7,153 nt of DNA from Lachnospiraceae bacterium (lineage in GTDB: Bacteria; Bacillota_A; Clostridia; Lachnospirales; Lachnospiraceae). Positions 1 to 5,812 of this stretch are shown here, piece by piece. A model generated the notes under the pieces. It was not told the DNA's origin, did not search any database, and worked only from the letters and a program-made list of their open reading frames with translations. A program made the position numbers and the translations under genes. Within the stretch, counting starts at the first letter, position 1, and every line of letters starts with the position of its first letter. The stretch spans positions 1-7,153 of the forward strand of contig JAGCAV010000515.1 in the NCBI GenBank assembly GCA_017652545.1, given 5' to 3'.

Positions 1-1864
1 GTCCCTTCTCCCAGCTTGCCGTCAGATCAGGATTGAGCATGGCGGGAATGGAAGCGCGAACCACGTCGAAGATCATCTCTCCCATCAATGTGGGGGTCAG
101 GATCTGCGTTTTCCTGTTGAGCGCGAGGTACTGATTGTGCACCAGCTTTTTCAGGATCTCCGCCCTCGTGGCACTTGTCCCGATCCCGGCACCTTTGATC
201 TGCTCACGCAGGGATTCATCCTCGATCAGGTTCCCGGCGTTCTCCATGGCCAGGATCATGGAACCGGAATTATAGCGTTTCGGCGGGGATGTCTCCCCCT
301 CCCGGATCTCCATGCTTCTGACCGGAAAACACTGTCCTTTGCGAACATGCGCGAGTGCGTCAGCAAGCGCTTTCTGATCCTGCTTTTCCTTTCCGGGATT
401 CTCATCCGGATCCGGTTCTGATCCGTTCGCGGATGCCTGCCGGCCCTCCTGCTTCATGACCGCCAGATATCCCTCATCCGTGAGCACTCTGATCCCGGCA
501 AAGAATTTTTCTTTTCCGATTGTGAACACAATGGATGTTTTCTGATATTTCGCAGGCGGATAAAAGATCTGAAGAAATCTCTTCACGATCAGTGAATACA
601 CCCCGAACGCGGTGGGACTGAGGCCTTTGAGAGCGCCAAGTCCGGAGCCTGTCGGGATCAGGGCATAATGATCCGTGATCTGTTTGTCATCCACATACCG
701 GGTCCGCGAGATCCCCTTGTCTTTTCCTTCCTCCAGCACATGCGACGCAAATTCTGCTGCCGGTTCAAACCGCACAAGTCCCCGGAGATTGTTTCCGATG
801 ACCTTTGCGGCCGCGCTAGAGAGGACCCTTGCGTCTGTCCTCGGATACGTCACCAGCTTTTTCTCGTACAGGTCCTGGGCGATATTCAGTGTCTGATCCG
901 GGCTGATATGAAACATCCTGGAGCAGTCATTCTGCAGTTCCGCCAGATTATAGAGCAGCGGCGGGTTTTTCTTCTCCGTCTTTCTCTCTATCTGCTCTGC
1001 CAGCGCCATCACCGGCTTTTTCTCAGACAGCACGTCGATCAGATGCTGCGCGTCCCTGCGTTCCTTAAACCCGTTCTCCTTATACAGGAGCGGTGATCCG
1101 AACCAGTCAGATCCTTCCACTGCACGGAATTCTGCCTCGATCGATTCATGGTCTGAAAGCGCCACATCAGCCACGACACGGTAAAACGGCTGTTTCACGA
1201 AATCCCGGATCTCCCGTTCTCTCCTGACGACCATGCCGAGTACGCAGGTCATGACCCTGCCCACGGAGATGACGCTTCGTTTTTCATTCAGGAAGCCGGC
1301 GATGGAACCGCCGTATTTCAGCGTCAGCAGCCTGGAGAAATTAATCCCCATCAGATAATCTTCCTTGGCTCGCAGATACGCGGAATCGGAAAGCCTGTCA
1401 TATTCGGAAAGGGCCTTGGCCTCCCTGATCCCGCGCAGGATCTCCTCCTCCGTCTGGGAATCGATCCAGACACGCCGCTGATCTTTTCCGTGGACGCCGG
1501 CCATCGAGGCCACCAGCCTGTAGATGTACTCTCCCTCTCTTCCCGAGTCGGTACACACATAGATCCTGGTGACATCGCTCCTGTTCAGAAGATCACGGAC
1601 GATCCCGAACTGTTTCCTGACAGCCGGAATGACTTCATATTTGAATTCATCGGGTATAAACGGCAGCGTATCCAGAGACCAGCGTTTGAGTTTCTCATCG
1701 TAGGCCTCCGGATAGCTCATGGTTACCAGGTGTCCGACACACCAGGTGATCACGATATGCTCGGATTCCTGGTAGCCGTCATGCCTGGTCATATTTTCTT
1801 TTAATGCCCTGGCAAATTCCATTGCCACGCTGGGTTTCTCGGCTATAAAAAGGGATTTCCCCAT
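1..1864 (-). CDS. topB: DNA topoisomerase III (type IA), 3' end beyond the window
   Basis: Type IA topoisomerase that cuts one DNA strand through a 5'-phosphotyrosine and passes the other; topoisomerase III mainly decatenates and resolves replication or recombination intermediates. I translated 621 residues from the ATG at 1862-1864 with no stop before the left edge. The Toprim domain opens with FIAEKPSVA (catalytic Glu9) and carries CTDSGREGE at 104-112, where Gly108 replaces the second Asp of the classic DxD, as in many TopB-like enzymes. The active-site tyrosine is Tyr340 in VTYPRTDAR. ITDHYALIPTG (396-406) and GIGTSATRAEI (560-570) are further type IA motifs. Residues about 472-500 form a charged, low-complexity linker. 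It is the first in-frame ATG and matches the family N-terminus; the nearest purine-rich stretch (1879-1887) lies 14 nt away, so the ribosome site is poor. The gene starts 45 nt after the asd stop and may be co-transcribed with it. The C-terminus is cut by the window, so any zinc-binding or extension domain is unseen. Confidence 0.93.
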   Translation of the reverse strand, partial: MGKSLFIAEKPSVAMEFARALKENMTRHDGYQESEHIVITWCVGHLVTMSYPEAYDEKLKRWSLDTLPFIPDEFKYEVIPAVRKQFGIVRDLLNRSDVTRIYVCTDSGREGEYIYRLVASMAGVHGKDQRRVWIDSQTEEEILRGIREAKALSEYDRLSDSAYLRAKEDYLMGINFSRLLTLKYGGSIAGFLNEKRSVISVGRVMTCVLGMVVRREREIRDFVKQPFYRVVADVALSDHESIEAEFRAVEGSDWFGSPLLYKENGFKERRDAQHLIDVLSEKKPVMALAEQIERKTEKKNPPLLYNLAELQNDCSRMFHISPDQTLNIAQDLYEKKLVTYPRTDARVLSSAAAKVIGNNLRGLVRFEPAAEFASHVLEEGKDKGISRTRYVDDKQITDHYALIPTGSGLGALKGLSPTAFGVYSLIVKRFLQIFYPPAKYQKTSIVFTIGKEKFFAGIRVLTDEGYLAVMKQEGRQASANGSEPDPDENPGKEKQDQKALADALAHVRKGQCFPVRSMEIREGETSPPKRYNSGSMILAMENAGNLIEDESLREQIKGAGIGTSATRAEILKKLVHNQYLALNRKTQILTPTLMGEMIFDVVRASIPAMLNPDLTASWEKG

Positions 1865-1909
1865 AATATGATTTTTATCTCTCTCCCGAAATACATGTAC
1901 CGGTAAGGG

Positions 1910-3001
1910 TCACTGCTTTGCCCCGATATAACCCAGGCTCACAAGCGCTTCCGCACACAGGACCGCACCGCCGGCAGCACCGCGAAGCGTGTTGTGCGCC
2001 AGGCCGATAAACTTGTAGTCGTATACCTTGTCTTCACGAAGTCTGCCGATGGAAACGCCCATACCGCCTTCATAGTCAACATCCAGTGCCACCTGGGGAC
2101 GGTTGTCCTCTGTCAGGTACTGAATGAACTGCTTCGGCGCGCTGGGAAGATTCTTCTCCTGGGGAAGGCCTCTGAAGTTCTCAAGCGCTTCGATCAGCGC
2201 TTCCCTGCTCTCCGGCTTCTTTCTGAATCTGACAAACACAGCGGCTGTATGTCCGTTGAGTACGGGAACACGTACACACTGACAGGTAATGACCGGCTCG
2301 GTTGCCGGGACGATCTCTCCGTTTTCCACATGTCCCAGGATCCTCAGCGGCTCCATCTCGCTCTTTTCTTCCTCACCGCCGATGTAGGGGATCACGTTCC
2401 CTTCCATCTCAGGCCAGTCCCGGAAGGTCTTTCCCGCACCGGAAATTGCCTGATAGGTCGTAGCCACGACTTCACAGGGCTCATACGCCTTCCAGGCAGC
2501 CAGGCAGGGCGTATAGGCCTGGATCGAGCAGTTGGGCTTCACGGCAATAAAGCCGCGCTTCGTACCAAGACGCTTTTTCTGGTCTTCAATGACCGCGAAG
2601 TGTTCCGGGTTGATCTCGGGAACGACCATCGGGACATCCTTTGTCCAGCGATGCGCACTGTTGTTGGACACCACCGGCGTCTCCGTCTTCGCATAGGCCT
2701 CCTCGATCGCGCGGATCTCGTCTTTCGACATATCCACCGCTGAAAAGACAAAGTCCACCTTTGACGCAACCGTTTCAAGATCCGTTACGTCGAGCACTTT
2801 CATGGCTTTCACCGCTTCCGGCATCGGCTCTTCAAGCTTCCAGCGTCCGCCGACTGCCTCTTCATATGTTTTACCGGCACTCCTGGGGCTGGCGGCCAGC
2901 GCCGCGATCTCAAACCAGGGATGCTTTGACAGGATCGTGATAAAACGCTGTCCGACCATACCCGTTGCGCCAAGGATACCGACTCTCAGTTTCTTTTCCA
3001 T
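1910..3001 (-). CDS. asd: Aspartate-semialdehyde dehydrogenase, archaeal/fungal-type
   Basis: NADPH-dependent reduction of aspartyl-4-phosphate to aspartate semialdehyde, the shared step towards lysine/diaminopimelate, threonine and methionine; cytosolic. Residue numbers here count from the upstream ATG at 3005-3007. The N-terminal Rossmann motif is GILGATGMVGQ (10-20). SNNSAHRW (114-121) is the phosphate/substrate loop. The catalytic cysteine is Cys160 in VKPNCSIQ, and the general base is probably His253 in VLNGHTAAVF. Length (363-365 residues) and motif spelling fit the archaeal/fungal-type subfamily (TIGR00978-like) and not the E. coli-type enzyme. Two in-frame ATGs lie 6 nt apart. GTGAGG at 3010-3015 sits 8 nt before the inner ATG but only 2 nt before the outer one, so I chose the inner ATG at 2999-3001 (363 residues). 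The reading frame is complete, with TGA at 1910-1912. A 153-nt gap separates it from argH upstream; topB follows after 45 nt. Confidence 0.95.
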   Translation of the reverse strand: MEKKLRVGILGATGMVGQRFITILSKHPWFEIAALAASPRSAGKTYEEAVGGRWKLEEPMPEAVKAMKVLDVTDLETVASKVDFVFSAVDMSKDEIRAIEEAYAKTETPVVSNNSAHRWTKDVPMVVPEINPEHFAVIEDQKKRLGTKRGFIAVKPNCSIQAYTPCLAAWKAYEPCEVVATTYQAISGAGKTFRDWPEMEGNVIPYIGGEEEKSEMEPLRILGHVENGEIVPATEPVITCQCVRVPVLNGHTAAVFVRFRKKPESREALIEALENFRGLPQEKNLPSAPKQFIQYLTEDNRPQVALDVDYEGGMGVSIGRLREDKVYDYKFIGLAHNTLRGAAGGAVLCAEALVSLGYIGAKQ

Positions 3002-3009
3002 TTGCATTA

Positions 3010-3015
3010 CCTCAC
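3010..3015 (-). promoter_or_regulatory. Ribosome binding site deciding the asd start
   Basis: GTGAGG on the minus strand lies 8 nt before the ATG at 2999-3001 and 2 nt before the alternative ATG at 3005-3007. The spacing favours the inner codon, which makes the protein begin MEKKLRVGILGATG. Confidence 0.6.
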
Positions 3016-3076
3016 ATTGTCATGTCCTGTGTTCAGTCTGTTTCTTACATCCGGTACATGGTTTCATGTTTACTGT

Positions 3077-3109
3077 ATATGGTTGCTATCCTACACTTTT
3101 ACACCATAT
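3077..3109 (-). repeat. 7-bp inverted repeat upstream of asd
   Basis: ATATGGT (3077-3083) and ACCATAT (3103-3109) are perfect reverse complements around a 19-nt spacer. The inverted repeat overlaps the candidate asd promoter, so it could be an operator or a leader hairpin. It has no U-tract typical of a terminator, and I see no conserved lysine-riboswitch or T-box elements. A 7-bp match in AT-rich DNA may also be chance. Confidence 0.35.
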
Positions 3110-3124
3110 CTGGTATTTTAGCAA
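3096..3124 (-). promoter_or_regulatory. Candidate sigma-A promoter for asd
   Basis: On the minus strand TTGCTA (3119-3124) and TAAAAG (3096-3101) are separated by exactly 17 nt; each matches the -35/-10 consensus at 4 of 6 positions. An overlapping alternative is TTGGAC, 16 nt, TATGGT, at 3103-3130. The surrounding 153-nt gap is clearly more AT-rich than the coding regions and is large for this packed locus, which supports a promoter somewhere here. The exact boxes are a guess; a transcript from either would have a leader of roughly 90 nt. Confidence 0.3.
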
Positions 3125-3160
3125 GTCCAAACTCCAAACCACACTCTCAAAACTTAACTC

Positions 3161-4543
3161 TCAGCTCTGTTTTTCAATATATTCCCGGCAGGACCTGATG
3201 TAGTCCCTGACGGCATCCGGTGCCGGTCCTCCCTTTGTCAGACGCCTGTTCACACAGGTCCCAAGCGAGATCGCATCATAAATGTCTTCCTCAAAGGCGT
3301 CACACTCCGCCCTGTATTCATCAAGCGTCAGGTCGTCCATCGCCTTATTCTCATCAATGCATTTCAGGACCAGGCGTCCGACGATCCCGTGCGCATCCCG
3401 GAAAGGCACTCCGTGATTGACCAGATAATCGGCTGCGTCGGTTGCATTGGTAAAGCCTTTTCTTGCGGACGCTCCCATCACCTGCGTCCTGAATGACATG
3501 GTCGCGAGCATTCCGGTAAAGAGGACCACGCAGCCCTTTACGGTGTCGATGGCATCAAAGGATAATTCCTTGTCTTCCTGCATATCCTTGTTATACGCGA
3601 GCGGAAGGCCCTTCATGGTCGTCAGAAGCTGCATCAGCGCGCCGTACACACGGCCTGTTTTTCCGCGGACCAGTTCGGCTATGTCCGGATTCTTTTTCTG
3701 CGGCATGATACTGCTTCCCGTCGAATAGGTATCGTCGATCTCCACAAAGCCGTATTCATTGCTGTTCCAGATGATGATCTCCTCACTGAACCGTGACAGG
3801 TGCAGCATGATCATGGAAAGGTCGCTCAGCGTCTCGATCAGATAATCCCGGTCCGACACCGAATCCATGCTGTTGCGGGTCGCCCCGTCAAATCCAAGCA
3901 GCGAAGCCGTATATTCCCTGTCAAGCGGATAGGTGGTCCCGGCAAGCGCGCCGGCTCCGAGCGGGCACAGGTTCAGTCTCCTGCGTGTATCAGCCAGCCG
4001 TTCCCTGTCTCTGCGCAGCATCTCGAAATAGGCGCCGAGGTGATGGGCGAGTGTCAGCGGCTGTGCCTTCTGCAGATGCGTAAAGCCGGGCATATATGTT
4101 TCCGTATGCTTTTCCATCAGGTCCAGAAGCGTGGCCTGAAGCGACATCAGCAGGCTGTCCAGTTCATCGATCTCATCCCGCACGTAAAGCTTCATGTCGA
4201 GCGCAACCTGATCGTTGCGGCTCCGGCCTGTGTGGAGCTTTTTACCGACATCGCCTGTCAGCCTGATCAGGTTGGCTTCCACAAAGCTGTGGATATCCTC
4301 ATATTCCGATGTGATCTTCAGCTCCCCGCTCTCCACATCCGCCAGGATCTGTCTCAGCCCGGCAATGATCGTATCCCGCTCTTCTCCGGTGAGTACACCC
4401 TGCCTGGCAAGCATGGTCACGTGGGCAATGCTTCCCTGAATGTCCTGCCGGTACATGCGTTTGTCAAATCCGATGGACGCGTTGAAATCATACACCAGCC
4501 GGTCTGTTTCCTTTGTAAATCTTCCGCCCCAAAGCTGAGCCAT
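3161..4543 (-). CDS. argH: Argininosuccinate lyase
   Basis: Last step of arginine biosynthesis: cleaves argininosuccinate to arginine and fumarate; a cytosolic homotetramer of the aspartase/fumarase superfamily. The protein is complete at 460 residues, the usual ArgH length. It starts MAQLWGGRF, a typical ArgH N-terminus. Superfamily signatures are in order: HTGRSRNDQVALD (104-116), GFTHLQKAQP (153-162) with the catalytic His155, and GSSIMPQKKNP (276-286) holding the catalytic serine and the phosphate-binding lysine. CPLGAGALAGTTYPLDR (193-209) is also characteristic. The start is fixed by a strong Shine-Dalgarno 6 nt upstream. It lies 30 nt after queH, so it is probably on the same transcript as queH and dut. 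No argG is in view, so the rest of the arginine pathway must lie elsewhere. No terminator is visible after its stop. Confidence 0.98.
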   Translation of the reverse strand: MAQLWGGRFTKETDRLVYDFNASIGFDKRMYRQDIQGSIAHVTMLARQGVLTGEERDTIIAGLRQILADVESGELKITSEYEDIHSFVEANLIRLTGDVGKKLHTGRSRNDQVALDMKLYVRDEIDELDSLLMSLQATLLDLMEKHTETYMPGFTHLQKAQPLTLAHHLGAYFEMLRRDRERLADTRRRLNLCPLGAGALAGTTYPLDREYTASLLGFDGATRNSMDSVSDRDYLIETLSDLSMIMLHLSRFSEEIIIWNSNEYGFVEIDDTYSTGSSIMPQKKNPDIAELVRGKTGRVYGALMQLLTTMKGLPLAYNKDMQEDKELSFDAIDTVKGCVVLFTGMLATMSFRTQVMGASARKGFTNATDAADYLVNHGVPFRDAHGIVGRLVLKCIDENKAMDDLTLDEYRAECDAFEEDIYDAISLGTCVNRRLTKGGPAPDAVRDYIRSCREYIEKQS

Positions 4544-4549
4544 GTAATA

Positions 4550-4558
4550 CCTCCCTCC
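4550..4558 (-). promoter_or_regulatory. Strong Shine-Dalgarno of argH
   Basis: The purine run GGAGGGAGG on the minus strand ends 6 nt before the argH ATG. It is the best ribosome site in the window and suggests argH is translated independently of queH despite the short gap. Confidence 0.75.
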
Positions 4559-4573
4559 GACAGCTGCTGCCGG
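4557..4573 (-). other. Hairpin filling the queH-argH gap
   Basis: The 17 nt between the queH stop and the argH Shine-Dalgarno form a near-perfect palindrome, CCGGCAGCAGCTGTCGG on the minus strand. As RNA it folds into a 6-bp stem (CCGGCA with UGUCGG, one G-U pair) and a 5-nt loop. The 3' arm ends on the first two G of the purine run, directly against AGGGAGG. There is no U-tract, so it is not a normal intrinsic terminator. It may tune argH initiation or protect a processed mRNA end; the role is inferred. Confidence 0.4.
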
Positions 4574-5233
4574 TCATTCAAACGGTTCCTCATCAACAGC
4601 GGATCCGTTCCCGGAGGCCGTCGTATTCCTCCGTGAGAACACACATCCGCAGTAATTCTGCCTGTACAGATCGTATTCGCGCGACAATTCAACGGACCGC
4701 TGATATCCGCCCTTTTTCTTAAAATCACTCGGCAGATGCCTCACGCCGTATTCCCCGGCCAGGCGTTCCCCGATCTCATTGATCTTTTCCGCATTTTTCA
4801 GCGGACTGATGGAAAGCGTCGTCGTGAAATAATCGCAGCCGCTTTCAGCCGCAAGTTCCGCCGCCCTGCGCATACGAAGTTCATAGCACGCAAAACACCT
4901 TTCACCGCCCTCTTTTTCTTTCTCAAGCCCTTTTACGGCCTGAAAGAAAATGTCCGGATCATAGGGTCCCTCGGCAAAGATGACACTGTTTTTCAGCGGC
5001 ATGCAGCCGATCAGCCGGCGCAGTTCTTCAGAGCGGTGATGATATTCATCCCGGTCCGTAATGTTCGGATTATAGAAGAAATCCGTGATCTCAAAATACC
5101 CGGACAGGTATTCCAGCACATAGCTGCTGCACGGTGCACAGCAGCTGTGAAGGAGAAGCTTTGGCGTATGTCCTGCCTTTTCCTGCTTTGCCAGGATCTC
5201 ATCCAGGTCCTTCTGATAGTTTCTCTTATTCAT
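4574..5233 (-). CDS. queH: Epoxyqueuosine reductase QueH
   Basis: Reduces epoxyqueuosine to queuosine at the wobble base (position 34) of GUN-anticodon tRNAs; QueH (formerly DUF208) is the cobalamin-independent alternative to QueG. The protein has 219 residues. It shows the family's cysteine pattern: LHSCCAPCSS (Cys31, Cys32, Cys35), CFACYELRM (Cys113, Cys116) and a late NYCGCVFS (Cys195, Cys197). These include the expected ligands for the iron-sulfur and metal centre. FTTTLSISPLKN (136-147) and DFKKKGGYQRS (170-180) are further QueH signatures. I chose the ATG at 5231-5233, 1 nt after the dut stop; a longer frame running upstream would lie inside dut and lacks family sequence. GGGG at 5243-5246, inside dut, is the only Shine-Dalgarno-like element, so translation is probably coupled to dut. 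No other queuosine genes are in the window. The tail after residue 200 is polar and probably disordered. Confidence 0.94.
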   Translation of the reverse strand: MNKRNYQKDLDEILAKQEKAGHTPKLLLHSCCAPCSSYVLEYLSGYFEITDFFYNPNITDRDEYHHRSEELRRLIGCMPLKNSVIFAEGPYDPDIFFQAVKGLEKEKEGGERCFACYELRMRRAAELAAESGCDYFTTTLSISPLKNAEKINEIGERLAGEYGVRHLPSDFKKKGGYQRSVELSREYDLYRQNYCGCVFSRRNTTASGNGSAVDEEPFE

Positions 5234-5234
5234 T

Positions 5235-5681
5235 TTATTGAACCCCGGTTGACCCAAATCCCCCTCTGGCCCTGTTCCCGAGCGTTTCAACCTCCTCAAA
5301 CAAGATGGCCGGCTGATGCTCAATGATCCTGAACTGACAGATCCGGTCGTTGATCCTGACACAGGTATCCCTGGTCGCATAGCAGGGCCACATCAGGTGG
5401 TCCTCATCGGCACAGTAGGATTCATCGACGACCCCGACTGCGTTGGTCTGGATCAGGCCATAGTTTTTGAAGGTAGAGCTTCTGGCTGCGATGAGCATCT
5501 CATATCCGACAGGCAGCTGAACCGAAACACCCAGGTCGATCAGCCGGAAATCGCCCTTTTTCATGACCACTTCCTCGGCCGACCGCAGATCGATCCAGTC
5601 GCTCTTCCCTCCGATATATGTCAGACGCTCAATCCGGTCTGTATGGTACTTGATCCGGATGGTTTTCTGTTTCTGCTCCAT
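5235..5681 (-). CDS. dut: dUTP diphosphatase (trimeric dUTPase family)
   Basis: Hydrolyses dUTP to dUMP and pyrophosphate, keeping uracil out of DNA and feeding thymidylate synthesis. The 148-residue length is normal for the trimeric family, and all five motifs can be placed: motif 1 DLRSAEE (31-37), motif 2 RSSTFKNYGL (67-76), motif 3 NAVGVVDESYCADED (80-94) with catalytic Asp86 and Tyr89, motif 4 NDRICQFRI (111-119), motif 5 RARGGFGSTG (137-146) with the uracil-stacking Phe142. Motif 3 departs from the usual GVIDxDYRGE: after Asp86 and Tyr89 it continues into an acidic CADEDHLMW stretch. The ATG at 5679-5681 is preceded by AGGAGAG 8 nt away; a GTG at 5730-5732 would add 17 residues with no family counterpart. 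dCTP deaminase shares the fold, but the glycine-rich motif 5 argues for dUTPase. It heads the dut-queH-argH group. Confidence 0.87.
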   Translation of the reverse strand: MEQKQKTIRIKYHTDRIERLTYIGGKSDWIDLRSAEEVVMKKGDFRLIDLGVSVQLPVGYEMLIAARSSTFKNYGLIQTNAVGVVDESYCADEDHLMWPCYATRDTCVRINDRICQFRIIEHQPAILFEEVETLGNRARGGFGSTGVQ

Positions 5682-5689
5682 ATCTTCCG

Positions 5690-5696
5690 CTCTCCT
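5690..5696 (-). promoter_or_regulatory. Ribosome binding site deciding the dut start
   Basis: CAGGAGAG-type site on the minus strand (AGGAGAG, 8 nt before the ATG at 5679-5681). Its spacing and strength are why I place the start here and not at the upstream in-frame GTG at 5730-5732. Confidence 0.7.
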
Positions 5697-5710
5697 GCAG
5701 ATGACTACAT

Positions 5711-5727
5711 ACAGGTTTGTAACCCGT
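5711..5727 (-). other. Small hairpin in the dut leader
   Basis: ACGGGTT, ACA, AACCTGT on the minus strand gives a 7-bp stem with one G-U pair and a 3-nt loop, 14 nt upstream of the dut ribosome site. It overlaps the -10 box of the promoter candidate at 5716-5742, so at most one of the two readings may be functional. Confidence 0.3.
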
Positions 5728-5742
5728 GACACGCTATCTCAA
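5716..5742 (-). promoter_or_regulatory. Weak promoter candidate for dut-queH-argH
   Basis: On the minus strand TTGAGA (5737-5742, 5 of 6 matches to TTGACA) is followed after 15 nt by TACAAA (5716-5721, 4 of 6 matches to TATAAT). The spacer is shorter than the preferred 17 nt. The position, 35 nt or more upstream of the dut start in a 131-nt gap, is sensible. The inverted repeat at 5745-5786 lies immediately upstream of the -35 box. Confidence 0.25.
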
Positions 5743-5744
5743 AC

Positions 5745-5786
5745 GGCGATGCTGTTCTCCCCAAAGACAGAGATTGCAGCATCGCC
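5745..5786 (-). repeat. Perfect 10-bp inverted repeat between the membrane-protein gene and dut
   Basis: GGCGATGCTG (5745-5754) and CAGCATCGCC (5777-5786) are exact reverse complements separated by 22 nt. On the minus-strand RNA the spacer can add an inner UCUC/GAGA stem, giving a long two-part hairpin. Neither strand has a T-run after it, so it is not a standard intrinsic terminator, although a Rho-type or stabilising 3' end for the upstream gene is possible. Its place just before the candidate dut -35 box also allows an operator. Confidence 0.55.
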
Positions 5787-5812
5787 TTGAAAGATGTTCT
5801 GACTGTTTGTGT

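Noticed and set aside
668..1096. Plus-strand open frames opposite the topoisomerase
   Set aside because: The minus strand here encodes continuous topoisomerase III motifs, so these frames are antisense shadows.
1..1864. Topoisomerase III as a sign of an integrative conjugative element
   Set aside because: TopB homologues do occur on such elements, but here it follows asd in a housekeeping run with no relaxase, integrase or attachment site in view, and it resembles the chromosomal clostridial type.
1994..2743. Plus-strand open frame of 249 codons opposite asd
   Set aside because: Shadow of asd with no recognisable domain.
3008..3160. Lysine riboswitch or T-box upstream of asd
   Set aside because: The gap is short, none of the conserved core elements is apparent, and there is no terminator hairpin with a U-tract.
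3800..4636. Plus-strand open frame of 278 codons opposite argH
   Set aside because: Shadow of argH; no family resemblance and no convincing ribosome site.
5234..5380. Upstream extension of queH
   Set aside because: The added residues lie wholly inside dut and lack QueH homology; the family-like N-terminus starts at 5233.
5682..5732. GTG start giving a dUTPase longer by 17 residues
   Set aside because: A well-placed AGGAGAG serves the inner ATG, and the extra residues do not belong to the family and would be encoded across the leader hairpin.
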